A DNA stretch of 64,000 bases from Tretioscincus oriximinensis. Its lineage: Eukaryota > Chordata > Lepidosauria > Squamata > Gymnophthalmidae. The notes beneath the pieces were generated by a model. The model was not told the origin of the DNA. It did not search any database and saw only the letters and a program-made list of their open reading frames with translations. This document shows, in pieces, positions 11,575-23,339 of this stretch (its first letter is position 1; each line of letters opens with the position of its first letter). Location of the stretch: NCBI GenBank assembly GCA_022410635.1, contig JAJVDF010000593.1, positions 677,009-741,008 on the forward strand, given 5' to 3'. The position numbers and the translations under genes were made by a program.

Positions 11575-11903
11575 CAGGGGTCCTCAAACTTTTTAAACAG
11601 GGGGCCATTTCATTGTCCCTCAGACCATTGGAGGGCCAGACTATAGTTTAAAAAAACTATGAATGAATTCCTATGGACATTGCACATATCTTGTCTGAAT
11701 CCTATGTTCCTCTCCTAGACACAGCTGAAGAGGCTGGAGCCAGGAAGAGAGGAGGAAGAGGGGGAGGAGGGGAGGAAAAAAGGGAAAGAGAGAGGGAGCT
11801 CAGGAAAGAAAGGAGGGAGGAAAGCAGCCTGTGCTGTTGCGGGTCAGATAAATGTCCTTGGCGGGCCACATGTGGCCCCCGGGACGTAGTTACAGGACCC
11901 CTG
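11575..11903. mobile_element. hAT MITE (TIR CAGGGGTCCTCAAAC) with 8-bp TSD
   Basis: Begins CAGGGGTCCTCAAACT and ends with the imperfect inverse 'tacaggacccctg'. Flanks are gtttggat (11567-11574) and gtttagat (11904-11911), a 7/8 target duplication of hAT length. The inside includes a strong purine tract (11739-11826) and 'gggccacatgtggccc'. It has no coding capacity. Confidence 0.9.
11739..11826. repeat. Polypurine tract
   Basis: GA-rich run inside the hAT MITE. It could form a triplex structure; it is otherwise low-complexity. Confidence 0.85.
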
Positions 11904-11911
11904 GTTTAGAT

Positions 11912-12352
11912 TTATTTAGTCAACTGACCGTATCATTACAAGACTTGCAAGTACTGGTAAATACATATAAAATTGATATTTTTATTTTAAAAAAAACCAT
12001 TAAAGTCAGCTGCTTATTCAGGTTTTGAGGGCACCACAGATTTTAGTGGCTTTTGAAATAAACANGCCTACTCAGACTGTTGCTGGTTTGTCCATCCCCT
12101 TAATAACCGAAGGACATTATTTTCAGCATTTCATCAGGAAGGGTGTGGTGTCCTTGCAGTATCCTTATTAAGCTGCCCACATCATAGTGATCAAACCAAG
12201 ACACATTTTAAAAAAGAAAACCATGAAAAAGAAAGAAGAAATCGCCTTGAACTTTCCCATCAGCAGTCTTACAAAAAGAAAGAAGGTCCCCAAGCTGCCT
12301 AAAATACCTTTTTAAAACCACAACATGAAAATTATATGTATTTTGATGTTCA
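11912..12352. other. Unique sequence
   Basis: No recognised gene or repeat. Confidence 0.5.
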
Positions 12353-12360
12353 CTTCTACG

Positions 12361-12817
12361 GGACAGGGTGGGTGGGGGTGCATGCGCATGCGTGCACACA
12401 CACACATGCATTCACACACATGCACGCACACACGGATGCACACGGACGCTTGTGGTGAGATAGGCAGAACAGAGCCGCACAAAAGCTCTGTTCTCCGGTC
12501 ACAAACCCAGGCGTTTTTCCTCTGTTGGAGGCGAGTTGCCGCGCTTTGCTTGACAGCAGGCGCGAAAACCCGCCTCCAGCAGAGGATCGGCTACGGCACG
12601 CTCCGAGGTTCCTTCCAGGACCCTGGAAAGCGTTGCTCGGGCTGCAGCCGTCAGCCCTGATGGCTCCTTTGCCTTTAAAATCCTGGATTTTTACATTCCC
12701 TGATGCAGCATTGGGGAATGTAAAAATCTGGGATTCTCTCTTAAAACCCGGAGGGNACTATATTTTAATCCCCAAAGCTGGAATTGTCCCACTTTCCCGG
12801 GATGTATGGCAACCTTA
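12361..12817 (-). mobile_element. GC-rich hAT-like element, copy 1
   Basis: Reverse-oriented, diverged relative of the nested element at 30926-31496. Shared segments are 'cggacgcttgt', 'aacccaggcgttttt', 'gcagccgtcag', and a hairpin built on 'tttttacattccc...ggggaatgtaaaaa'. The right terminus reads 'ggcaacctta', the inverse of TAAGGTTGCC. Flanks cttctacg (12353-12360) and cttctatg (12818-12825) match 7/8. The left terminus is too diverged to recognise. CA/CG alternating DNA occupies about 12380-12440. Confidence 0.75.
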
Positions 12818-12825
12818 CTTCTATG

Positions 12826-13231
12826 TTGCCTTTTTTATTGATGGTCTTCCTTTTTGATAGAGCAGTCAGGGTCCTAATTAGGTGTGGAAACTTCATGTAT
12901 TTCAAAAACGTTTTATGAATGAGGAGACAATGAAAGCAGGTGGATGGAATGAAGAAGGAAAGCAGGCAGTGGCGGCTGGCCACTGTGTTCGTCGGGTTCG
13001 AAGGAACCTAGTGGAAATTAAAACTTGCTTGAACACATACAGTAATCAATTTCCTATAAAATGAAGCTTTATGATAATCAACAATTGACTATATTATTAT
13101 AGANGAGACATAATCGAATAATCCAGATACACAAAAGATAGTCAGAGTTTTTGGATATTGCTGGTGCAGTCTTGAAAAAAAATGTGCTGTACCTTTGGAG
13201 AAAGAGAAAGTAACTTTCAGTCTGGAATTTA
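12826..13231. other. Unique sequence
   Basis: No recognised feature. Confidence 0.5.
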
Positions 13232-13636
13232 GGCTGTGTCCAGATAGAGTCAGTAATGAGCTTGAAAGTTAAATTTCTATTGCGTTTTCCTCACTAAATT
13301 GGTATATAAACCAGTAGACTACGGGTTTTTAACCCACTGTTGAATCAGTACTTAGGTTATTGCTGAAAGTCTTTGATGTGTGATTAGTTTTGACAAGAAA
13401 CGGCAATTGTGAGACATGATAGCAAACAATTGGACTTCCTCTTGTCAACCAGAAAACAAAATGGCTGACAGGAGTATCGCAGGCATAGAAAAATCTCTCT
13501 TGTCAGAAGCTGACAGAATAACAGAACTCAGAATATACGTGGAAGTATGAATGTGAAGCGAGCATTAAACCCTGAAATCCGACTGNCCGGATTATTGGGA
13601 AATTCCAGAATAAACAAGTGTTGTGTGGATACAGCC
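13232..13636. mobile_element. Non-autonomous DNA transposon (TIR GGCTGTRTCCA)
   Basis: Starts GGCTGTGTCCAGATAG and ends with the inverse of GGCTGTATCCACACAAC. It is flanked by TTA on the left and TTG on the right, which could be an eroded 3-bp PIF/Harbinger duplication. Internal blocks are shared with 21704-22204, 23640-23835 and 45140-45330. No open frame. Superfamily not settled. Confidence 0.65.
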
Positions 13637-15339
13637 TTGTTTTTTGTTATTGCACATCCTTCCTTTTCCCTGTTCTTGTTTCTTCCTTTTTAGATGCAGG
13701 CAAAATCTATGGAAATGCTGCATTTGTGGAAGCTCCTGGACAATACTTCGCTTTTAGCTGTTATAAAAATGAAAATAATTGTGAACACAGAGAGAAATCT
13801 GCAGCTGCTCTAGGCTATTCATGCCATAAGAGATCCCATCAGGCCCTCTTTATTGTTGCAGTTTTTGGCAAATTATTTTCTTATCGCATACAACCTATTC
13901 ACTTCTGTTCCTGCACAACCACTTAGGCTCATAAAGCAATGGGTCAGCAACAGTTTAGCATATAGCACATGGATCGGCTGGCCATGGGGAGCACTGGTGA
14001 CTGCCCCTCCTAAAAGCAGCAACTGGAGTCAATAAAAATCTGGCCTGGGCAGGGCAGGCCATTAGAAAGCCCAGCTCTGTCACTCCTCGCATGGTTTATT
14101 TTCTTCTTAACACAACCCTCCTGGTACTGCCATCAGGTCTCACCTTATGGACAGAAAGAAGAGCATCGCCTTCCTACAAGCAGACTGCATTGCCCGGAGT
14201 GTCTCTTTGAGAACTACGTTTTCCCAAAGGTTGCTGGGGAAAGGCGAAAACAAAATGCACATCTTCTGCATGCAAAACCATGCGCTCCTCATTTTGATGG
14301 GCATCAGCAGTGCTGCAGTGTCGGCCAGTCCAGGCGATGGGTTTATTGAGGCCAGCGAACATGTGCAATGGACAAATGCTCTGGCANCTTCGGCGTGGGC
14401 AGAGAGCATGGCACACTTATTATACTAGCCCATTAGGGAAGCAATTTGAAGAAAAATATTTAGCAATTTGGAAAGAAGCAAGGCTTCCAGAATGGCTTGT
14501 TTCTGTGTGACAGCCTGCCATGTACAGATGAAAAGGAAAGCTTATAACAAATTTTCATTGCACACAAATAAACAGGGGGTGGGGGGGTGGGGGGGACAGC
14601 AACAGCAGGCAGAGTAAGTGCTTTGAGGCAGAGAGGTGTGGCCATAATTTTACCCAGGAGGCCACAAAGGAGACTCAGCAAAACAAATCAATCAATCTCA
14701 CAATCATTGCGCCCTTTATGGAAATGGCCCCAGCCAGGGCCTGACAGCCTGTCAGGTTTTGGCCTTCAAATTCTTGCCTGCTAACTATTCATTAAGTTTA
14801 CCAACACGCAAACTCCAGATCTCGCTTTTCCCCTCAGCATCTTTGCTCACCTTCCCTCAGTGGCTTTCATCTCTCAATAGAAAAGTAGCCCACGTGCTGT
14901 GTGGCAGCGGCTGAGGTAGGTGGGCACATGCGGCCCTGAAGTCATTGTAAACAACATGGGCCTATTCACTTTGGCTTTGTTTTTCTCCTTGGCTGCAGAT
15001 TTAGATCCAGCATTTAGCATCTGAGTCAAAGCTTCCAGAACTGTGCGGGAGCAATTGAAGCGTATCGGAGCACTTTGGTGTGGGCTTTTCTGTTTGTTTG
15101 TTTGTTTCTGCTACAGCCCTGGCTGCTAACTTGCACGGAAGAATTTCTGACAAGGTGAAAAGTCATTGGGAGAGCAAATGTGAAAGGATCTCGAGAGCTC
15201 ACTGGACAAGTTCCTAATAGTGTCTATCTCCTGCTCTGTTTTTACAGATATCCAGTTAGGAACCAGAATATGTGCCTTTTTCTTTGGCCATGATTTATAC
15301 CAGCCATAAACAACTGTTTTGCATGGATAATTATGATTA
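13637..15339. other. Unique sequence, no gene seen
   Basis: The 13618-13926 frame has no recognisable family. A G-run lies at about 14575-14595. The 14700-15120 block has a balanced, non-repetitive composition and a CACGTG E-box at 14891-14896; see findings. Confidence 0.45.
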
Positions 15340-15702
15340 GGCAGATAAGAATATAAACACCCAGAGACTCTTGTCCACTGAGAGATCTTAGTATGAAAGA
15401 ATGACTCAAAAAAGGATATTGTNGAACAAGAGAAGGTACAGAAAAGGGCACAGCAAAAGGGCAAAGGACTAGAACACGTTCCTTGTGTGAACAGGCTGCA
15501 ATGTTTGGCCATTTTCACCCTTGTTTAAGAGGTGATCTGATTGAAGTGTATAAAATAATGCAGGGGATGGGTAAAGGGAATAGCACAACACCAGGACCAG
15601 GGCCATTCCATGAAACTGATGGGCAGAAGAGACAAAGAAAGGTATTTTTTCACCCAAAGGAATTTATTTCCTGAAGAGGTAATGGTAGCTAGCGGCCTGG
15701 AT

Positions 15703-16193
15703 AACTTGAAGAAGAAGAAGAAGAAGAAGAAGAAGAAGAAGAAGAAGAAGAAGAAGAACAAGAACAAGAACAAGAACAAGAACAAGAACAAGAACAAGAA
15801 CAAGAAGAACAAGAAGAACAAGAAGAACAAGAAGAACAAGAAGAACAAGAAGAACAAGAAGAACAAGAAGAACAAGAAGAAGAAGAAGAAGAAGAAGAAG
15901 AACTTGGTTCTTATACCCCGCTTTTCTCACCTTTCAAAGGGACTCAAAGCACCTTACAAGGGTATATTTTGCCCGAAGACTTCCATTCTAACTTCCCCAC
16001 CAGGCTATGGTGGTTCCCATGTATCTACTTGCAGTCAGTTGCAATTTCCTGCAGTTCATGCTTTCGAATAGCTGGGTTGGCTAGAGCTACAGGCTAGTGG
16101 AAGATGCTCACCCCTCCCCACGTCCCACACAGGGCCTTGAAACCCGATCTCCCAGGCGAGAGACGAATTCCTAAGCGACTGAGCTACCCGTGG
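15703..16193 (-). mobile_element. tRNA-headed SINE with hugely expanded 3' tail
   Basis: On the minus strand it starts with a tRNA-like head (CGGGTAGCTCAGTC as A box; the B-box region resembles GGTTTCAAGGCCC). A body common to at least seven other copies here follows, then 'gctttgagtcccttt', 'aaaagcggggtataagaacc' and a CTT-rich tail. The tail has expanded into about 190 bp of AAG/AAC repeats on the plus strand. There is no protein-coding content; the long lysine-rich or leucine-rich frames across it are artefacts of the repeat. Confidence 0.85.
15711..15902. repeat. Compound (AAG)n/(AACAAG)n/(AAGAAC)n microsatellite
   Basis: Ordered blocks: AAG repeats, then AACAAG repeats, then AAGAACAAG repeats, then AAG again. 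The periodic substructure indicates successive slippage events starting from the SINE tail. Confidence 0.97.
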
Positions 16194-16438
16194 AAACCAA
16201 GGGAATAAATAGCTACTAGGATGGATCTATTGATANGGCCTTCAGGATGGAGCAACAGGCAGGATTCCTGAAGTACCATTTGCAGGGAGTCGAGAACAGG
16301 TGAAGATTTTGCCTTCTTCTGTTTCTGACTGCCCAGGTACAANTGGTGGGCCACTGAGTAAGACAGAATGGTAGACTAGATGGGTTCAGGCCCAATTCAG
16401 CAGGGCTCCTCTTATGTTCTTATATTCTTATGACTAAT

Positions 16439-18230
16439 ATTTGTGTTTTATCCATTTTGAGAAGAAGGCTGTGAAGCTTTCATTGGAGTACAAGAAGATG
16501 CTGCTGCGTGCATGGGGTTTCTGTGGGTCCCTTCAGACAGTGTGGGGAAAATGCTTGTTCTTTGGAAAGGATAAGCATTACCCTGCAAAAGAGAGAAAAG
16601 AGGCTGCCAGCCTGAACCAGATTAGACATCCAGGAATTTGCTGTGTGGATCAGCAGATGTCAGAATCAACAGCAGAGACTTAAGTCACAGAGACGTGAAT
16701 GATTGAAGAGTTAAANTAATGTCCACTTTTTACTTAGAAATATTTATGTCCTTGATTATTTTACAACCAGCATTTTCAGTATACACTTTTTTGTTCCTTT
16801 ATGAAGCAGAAAATGGATCCTAACAAAGTAGAGATTTTTTGGATGGGTGATTTCCAAGTATGAGAACTGGAGAATTTGCCNTTTCTAGATAGGACTGCAT
16901 TCCTTTGCAAGGAACAGGGGCCATGTGAGAATTATGAGTTAAAGGATTATTAATAGCAAAACTGAGAAATTAAGAAAGGGAATGGTATTGATGAAATACA
17001 ATTCGTAGGGATAATAAGTGGTGCCAGAAGAGATTTCAATTGTACTATGCAGTTTCACATTTGCTGTGGTGCTTCAGATCAATTTCTTTCTTTCTTTGTT
17101 TATAATTATTTCTATTCCTCCCTTCACCAATAGTCCCAAGGCAGGCAACAAAAATATCAAGAAAATTAAAAAAGATAAATACAAATTAATAAAATGTTTA
17201 AAAAGGTCCACATCCTCCAACCCACCCACCTTCCCTAGAAGGACAAAATGCAAAGGGAGATACAGTAATCAAGAGTCAAAAGTTTGATTGAAGAGATATG
17301 TTTTTAGGTGCCGAAAAATATACTAGGCAGGCCCCTGGTGAGCCTNTAGGGGGAGGCTCCTATTTGCCCTTATCCCTTGCATTTCTGCAAGGGGAGAAAN
17401 TACGAGAAGATAGTCTAACAAAAGAAACACCCAGTTTGTTGTAGGCATGAATAAACGATAAATTAAAAGTTTCTTGTATTTTGATGCCACTTCAGAAAAA
17501 AGGATCCATTTATGACCCTCTCTTACACTGTTCTTGTTTGTCCCAATTCTTTTTAAAGTGAATTGGTCAGAAGGAGACAGACTAGACATTAGCTAAAGAG
17601 GTGACAAACAAGTGCCAAATGGAGTTGAACTATTACCAGGCCTGGGTGCTACATTTCTATTAAGGAAGGCGGAACTGATGACCACTTCCTTATTATATTG
17701 GTCCACATAGTATTTCTCAACATCGCATTGTTTATTCATTGGCACGCTGGCAGTGTTGGTAGCTAGAATGATAGGATTTGGCACAGTGTGAAAAATTGTC
17801 AAAGTGCTCTTATATGCAGTCACTTTGACAGTAGATCACCAGTGGTACACAATATGTGCTGGCTGGAGCAGAACCAAGACCAGGATGGTGGGAGGCTAAT
17901 CCTGTTGACACCCGTATGATCCCACCCCCCACCCCTGCAAAATGCAATCTAAGGTCTATGGAGTTAGTTTGCTTTATGAAATGAGGAATAGGTATACTGG
18001 ACAAGATCTCATACTTCACAGAATTGCAATTAGTTCCTGTATTACCTGGGGCAAGGATCAGTTCTATCAAACACTTTTCCCTCTTGAACTAGAAAGGTGC
18101 AATTATCATTTTGGTTCCCTCACCTGTTACAGTCCTGATTCACATATTCACATATGGAAAAAGAGCTGCCCCACTTTTTCAGGCTTGCTAAGGCTACCTC
18201 CCCATGAAGAGCTTTTAGAACATAAGAACA
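16439..18230. other. Unique sequence, no gene seen
   Basis: No coding resemblance. An A-rich stretch lies at about 17150-17210. Short frames are unconvincing. Confidence 0.5.
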
Positions 18231-18393
18231 AAACAGAACAAGATAAATAAAGTAAACAAAATCCTCTGTCTTAGACAAATGGGACAAGTAAAAACATTTA
18301 GAATAGTTAAAACTAATCTTCCGTCTAAAACTGGAATAAAAAAGAAAGCCCTGGTTCTGAAACCATAGGTTTTGAAGCCTCAGGACACTGTAG
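18231..18393 (-). repeat. Sequence shared with 42451-42612, adjoining a LINE 3' end in both
   Basis: About 160 bp nearly identical, in inverse orientation, to 42451-42612. On the minus strand it directly follows a LINE octamer tail (18394 onward). Beyond it lies another 'ttcttatgttct' (18215-18226). See findings for a possible 3' transduction. Confidence 0.8.
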
Positions 18394-18476
18394 GAACATA
18401 AGGAGGAGCCCTGCTGAATCAGGTTGGAGCTCATCTAGTTCAGCATTCTGTCTCACAGTGGCCCAGCAATCTCCTC
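18394..18476 (-). mobile_element. CR1-type LINE 3' end, short
   Basis: Minus-strand copy of the last 80 bp of the ATGTTCTT-tailed LINE ('gaacataaggaggagccctg...cagcattctgtctcac'). Confidence 0.85.
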
Positions 18477-21400
18477 CCACTTCAGAGCATGTGCTCAGGG
18501 GCTTTGTTTTGCAGCAAAAAATTCCTTTTTAAACTGCTAAAAATACCCAAACTCCGAACTCTCTCTCCCGCCGATTTTCTCCCCCTCTTTTTTGGGCTGG
18601 AAAGAGGATGTAACTGAGGTTGTTGGCTAGTTCCTTCCTGTGAGTCACCAGCAAGCTCTTCCCCTATCACTATATCACCCCACAAGTTCATGCAGGTTCA
18701 GTGATGCACTTGTTAAAAAGGCCCATGGTCCCAGTGAAAAGGTGAAAGTTTGCTTTCTTGTTTCNTTTTCCATTGGCGAGAGGAGATCCTTCACTTCCTC
18801 CTGTTGAACCCCTAGGTGGCTGAATGCTACTGGACATAGTAGTTGTATCAACCTAGCATTGTAGCGACCCAGCACTTAGTAAAGCAAAGCTTGTTAGCAA
18901 TTTTCCACACATGAATAAGCAAATAAGCCATCATGACTATTCAGCAGTTACTCACTGTCCAATCACTTCCCAAACCATCAGTACAACNTCATATTTCCTT
19001 GCCACTGGTGTTATATGTCAACCCCTTACTTAGGTCTTTCACCTCCTGTGCTTCTAGGTTCTAGAATGTCTTCTTCCTCACTTTGTCCTTCTCAGGACTG
19101 ACAATCTTATGGTTATCTTTGACTTCCTGGACATCTGTTCAGTTAGGCAGTACACAGCAGGATATCCCTAGCTGTGAAGAACCCTGAATATGTTTCAAAG
19201 GAAATTCCACAGAGACAAGAATTCCCATAAGACTCTGAAACCATGGCTATGACCAATTTCTTATTACGTGGATTCAAGATTCATGTATTGCAGATGACAT
19301 CTACACTGGTCTTTCTGATCGCTCCTTTTTCATGTTTTCATTTCGGACTACAGTGTAAATCCACTAAAAAGCTGTCTCCTCCTTTGAGAACACCTGCAGG
19401 GCTAGCCTCAAGTACAAAAGACAAAGGGCCAAGAATCAGGATTCTACTATAGCAGTATGTCCAAGTAAGACCTTCCACTGTAGTTAAGGTGGCTGGATCT
19501 GCCTATCCCACATCAACCTCATCAACCACCACAGAGCCTGCATCAGGTGTGGACACCCCCTTTCACCAGAATCTTCATTCACAAGGCTAAGCTATNATGA
19601 TGATGACAAGTTTGTGCTAATTGGTTTTCACAATGGAAAACCATTCTACTCCAGCCACTTAGGCTGCTTCCTCACCACATGGTTTGCATCGCTATTTCTT
19701 TCAAAACGCGTTTGTGATCTGTCCTCACCTACCTCAAAACTTCCACACTTTTCTGACACATTGTTTAGCAATCTCATCACATGACAAGCCCCATATGGCA
19801 TTCCTGTGCTTGCCTTGCTCCAATCCCCAGCATTCTTTGCAAGCCTTCCTAAAATTCCCAAGCATTCTGTGCGAGCCAAGAGCCAATGAACTTTTTACAT
19901 GTTGCCCTGAAGCCTTGTGGAATTTGCCAAGTTCACATTGCTAAATGTCCCCACTACATTTTCTTTCAGATTTTGCAAAGTGCTTCCTCTTGAATTGCAG
20001 AGACTGCAGCGGCTAGAAATTCAGTGAAAATTGACCTTTTTAGTGAGTGGATCGCTGTANGTGTGTGATCTAGTGAGGTGGATTGAAGGTGGGAAGGTGC
20101 TACCAACTTGGTAGCAACATCAGCTTGTGTCCTTAAGCAAATTATTCAAGCCCTTATATGGAAGTGACCTTTGCCAGTATCTTCCTTTTTAGGTTTCTGA
20201 CAGCCTTCTCCTAGCATATTCTCAACATATTCTTGCTGATTAACTCTCTTCTTGTTCAGGAAATTCCATCAGAAGGCAGGAAATTTGGCTTCTGCCAGAC
20301 TCTCAATATAACTGACAATAATTACAGACTTGTGTTAAGATCTTGCAAAAATGTTCTCTAGATGCTTCTCTCATGGATGATCTGCTTATTTTATTTCTGG
20401 TTTTGCCACCTGCATATATATAAGACTTCTCTTCAGCTCTAAATCACACTATCTCATTTAATAACTATAATAATCTACTGTCAAATGTAGTGGCACACTA
20501 TTGACCTGCCTGTGGCTGGAGCACCTGTTATTAAATCGAGTGTTTGCTTTTCTATATTAGAAATGAAAAGATTATATTGGGGATTGTCAACTTCTTAACC
20601 AGGTTTACTCCCAAGCCTTTAACAATAAGGCAATGGTGAAGGTTTTCACACACACACACACACACAGTATCATTGAGATGAAATGATAGAAATTTAATTT
20701 CCAAAATGCTTGCAGTTTGAGGGAGCTTTTGAAGCCACAAGGTGAGATGAGTTGGTAGATGAGATTTAGATAGCGCTTCCCTCCGCGTTCTGATTTCTGC
20801 TGAGGATTTTTTCCCCCCTCTAGCAAGTATCAGTGTGACAAAATTGTGCAGGAACTGGTCGCTTTCAGACTTGAAGGCTTTCCTTTGGGCTGTGATTTTC
20901 TTGGAGATGGAAGAGAATTTGTATACAATCTCTTCCAGTAAAATGTGACAAGNGCAAAAGTGCTGGCATTTAACAAAAAATACCAGCCACAGCAGGAAGT
21001 CATCTCTGTCCAATTACAAGGTGATCTCGGTTCATTTTATGGTTTGATTTTTTCTCCCTCCCTCTATCACATATGTTTTCAAACACAGTTCTGATCTCCT
21101 GTGGGGATAGCTTTTGTAAAGAGTCAGGGCTTCTGATTGAAGGAGCTTCAGAAATAACTCTCTTACTCTTCTGTATGGAAGAAAANGCACAGCCTTGTAA
21201 TAACACATTTGCTTTGAAAGCAAGAAGGGTGTCAGGTGGAAAGTTAATAGAGAAATTAGTTGAATTTGCTTGGTGGTCCTGTGATTTTTTTTTTATTTTT
21301 TTTCCTCCAAATCGTTAGATGTGACTGCGGGGATAAAAGCAAGATTGTTTAATGAACAAAAGTTGCTATTAAAATAAATAGTGTGCACAAAAATCTGCTT

Positions 21401-21703
21401 GGGGAAACAAAAGCAAATCAAAACAATTAAGAAAAAATAGGAGAGGCTTGAGAACATAATATACAGATGGTATTACCCCTTCCTATTATATAGAGCATTA
21501 AAACTGAAAGATAGAAAATATATTTTATGTGGCCCTGCCCCCACTGGGCATTATTCAGAATAGAGACTTGTCATTTGCATGGAAGTGAATCTATTTTGCA
21601 TTTGCAAAACCAGNAGATTGTGGGTCTAAAAGTGGATTATCTAGATTGTTGATTGACTGGGAAACCCACCTGTCAAACTGGCATATGGGATTATGACAAA
21701 ATG
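18477..21703. other. Unique sequence with a short (CA)n, no gene seen
   Basis: A 3.2-kb stretch without a recognised element, apart from a (CA)n run at about 20647-20668. A 153-residue reverse frame at 20552-21013 contains an N and the CA repeat and has no recognisable family. A phrase near 20110 ('ttggtagcaacatcag') resembles the repeat family at 33.1 and 37.8 kb. Confidence 0.5.
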
Positions 21704-22204
21704 GGCTGTGTGGACAGTTCTGGTGAGAAAATATGAGGGAGAGAGGCAGAGGAATCTGATATTGACAGCAAACTATCCAGCAGCATCTTGGAAAAAGGAC
21801 CACTGGATTTCCTTTGATAGCCTACAAATGAAATGACTGATACCTGAGTGTGTGATCAGAAAAAAATAATTTGTCAGGATCTGACATAATTGCAAAACTC
21901 TGAATATACAGGGTGCTTCAAAAATGTATACACACTTTGAACTTCCATACAATGTACAGAATCGTACTCATTTGTTATTTACGTTTTATTTACATTGGAC
22001 TTTAAGCTTTCTAATTTCCTGAAATTTAACTTTGTAGAACAGTAGAACAGTAAATAAATTTTCTACGGAAGTTCACAGTGTGTATACATTTTTTTGAAGC
22101 ACCCTGTATTTAAAAGATATCCATAATACACATTAAAACCGGAAAAACGATGAACTCGGTTATCAGGAAATTCTGGAACAAACAAGTGCCGTGTGGATAA
22201 AACG
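21704..22204. mobile_element. Non-autonomous DNA transposon interrupted by a mariner MITE
   Basis: Left end GGCTGTGTGGACAG. The right portion 'ggaaattctgg..caaacaagtg.cgtgtggata' matches the right end of 13232-13636. The internal 'gatctgaca...ctctgaatata' is also shared with it. The right terminal CAGCC is eroded. A mariner MITE (21909-22106) splits it. Confidence 0.6.
21909..22106. mobile_element. Tc1/mariner-type MITE with TA target duplication
   Basis: 198 bp flanked by TA on both sides (21907-21908, 22107-22108). Termini CAGGGTGCTTCAAAAATGTA and its inverse match over about 36 bp with a 2-bp length difference. No transposase. It sits inside the older MITE 21704-22204. Confidence 0.92.
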
Positions 22205-22218
22205 TACCATGATGCGAA

Positions 22219-22278
22219 CACCTGGATGCTAATGGAGACCCTGNCAGGCCTGTCAGGGTCTGCATTAGCATCCAGGTG
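22219..22278. repeat. 60-bp near-perfect palindrome
   Basis: Two arms of about 29 bp ('cacctggatgctaatg...' and '...cattagcatccaggtg') with almost no loop; one N lies in the left arm. It adjoins the MITE end and could be another MITE fragment. Confidence 0.85.
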
Positions 22279-22565
22279 ACTGGTCCCCATTGTGAGACAT
22301 ATTGTGGAATAACACCCAAGTCATTCTATAAGAATGATCTGAATTTCCCATCAATATGTTTGTTTGTTTTGCTTATATTGTGCTATCAATGTGCAGAATG
22401 ATTTTCTGTGCAATATGATTTTCTAATTATTTAATCTCTGTGGGGATGGGTATAAACTGGGATTCATGCAAAATGTTGCAGCGCCTTACTTGTGAGCAAA
22501 TCCTGATTTAGAAGATCCTCCTCAATGGAANGTTGGCAAGAGTTTTGAACAATGCCATAATGTGC

Positions 22566-22728
22566 ATGAGAACGTAAGGGGAGCCTTGCTGAATGGGGCT
22601 GGAGTCCATCTACTCCAGCATTCTGTCCCACCCTGTAGCACATCAGTTCTTAACTCCCTGCAAATGGCATTTCAGGAATATTCCATTTTCCCATCCTAAT
22701 AGCCATTGATATACCTGATATTTACACC
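22566..22728 (-). mobile_element. CR1-type LINE 3' end
   Basis: Matches the 7428-7640 portion on the same strand ('ggggagccttgctgaat...', 'gcaaatggcatttcaggaat'). Truncated and diverged. Confidence 0.8.
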
Positions 22729-23255
22729 TGATTGATATTTTTTGCACTCATGAATAGTTCTATCATGTATAAGAAAAGTACCCTTGCTATAATCTGTATG
22801 TTAGCAATATCATTCCTTATTTTTAAAACAAATTAATTAGAATGCAACGTTGTAAATATTGGGCAGAATAGTCTCCTCTCAATGCTTAAATATTCTAACA
22901 CACACATTCTAATCTACACAGGAAGTAGGAATGTGCTACAATCATAGTGCATCCCCTCTTTCGTACAAATGTTGTCTATACCTGGGCCTGCTTCCTGCTG
23001 TCATGTAGATGCTGCAGTCTTATTCATAGTGATGGCACTGTGTTCTCATTGCACATTTAAAGCACCATAAAGGTGCCATGTGGGAGACAGTGATATAGTA
23101 CGTCTGATNGAGTCATGAAGAGTCAGACACAACTGAAAATCCATGACTTCCTTCCAGACAAAAGATCCCCAGAATGCTTGCGTAACACTGTGAAGCCTCA
23201 GCTTATCATTCTGAGTGGATTAATTACTCAGTTTCCCTTAGCTCTGTTATTTTAA
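22729..23255. other. Unique sequence
   Basis: No recognised feature. Confidence 0.5.
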
Positions 23256-23269
23256 GTAGTAGTAGTAGC

Positions 23270-23325
<56 letters not shown>

Positions 23326-23326
23326 A
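23256..23326. repeat. (AGT)n microsatellite
   Basis: About 23 repeats with one AGC interruption, followed by AAC repeats. It abuts the tail of a minus-strand SINE and probably grew from it. Confidence 0.96.
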
Positions 23327-23339
23327 ACAACAACAATAA

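Larger units (their letters stand above)
15340..16438 (+). mobile_element. CR1-type LINE 3' part, split by a SINE
   Basis: The left part (15340-15702) holds coding remnants: EKVQKRAQQKGKGLEHVP..NRLQ, DLIEVYKIMQG and FFTQRNLFPEEVMVASGLDNL, the usual last residues of this LINE. The right part (16206-16438) is the 3' UTR ending in ATGTTCTT-type octamers, as at 1101-1316. The pieces are separated by a minus-strand SINE (15703-16193), so the SINE is younger than the LINE. Confidence 0.85.

Noticed and set aside
13618..13926. Possible exon after a 'ttcctttttag' acceptor-like site at about 13684-13694
   Set aside because: No donor, no recognisable peptide, and the start lies in a MITE end.
15525..16071. 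Long Lys/Asn- or Leu/Phe-rich frames
   Set aside because: They are translations of an AAG/AAC microsatellite in a SINE tail.
20552..21013. 153-residue reverse-strand frame
   Set aside because: Contains an N codon and a (CA)n-derived VCVCVC run; no recognisable domain, no splice context.
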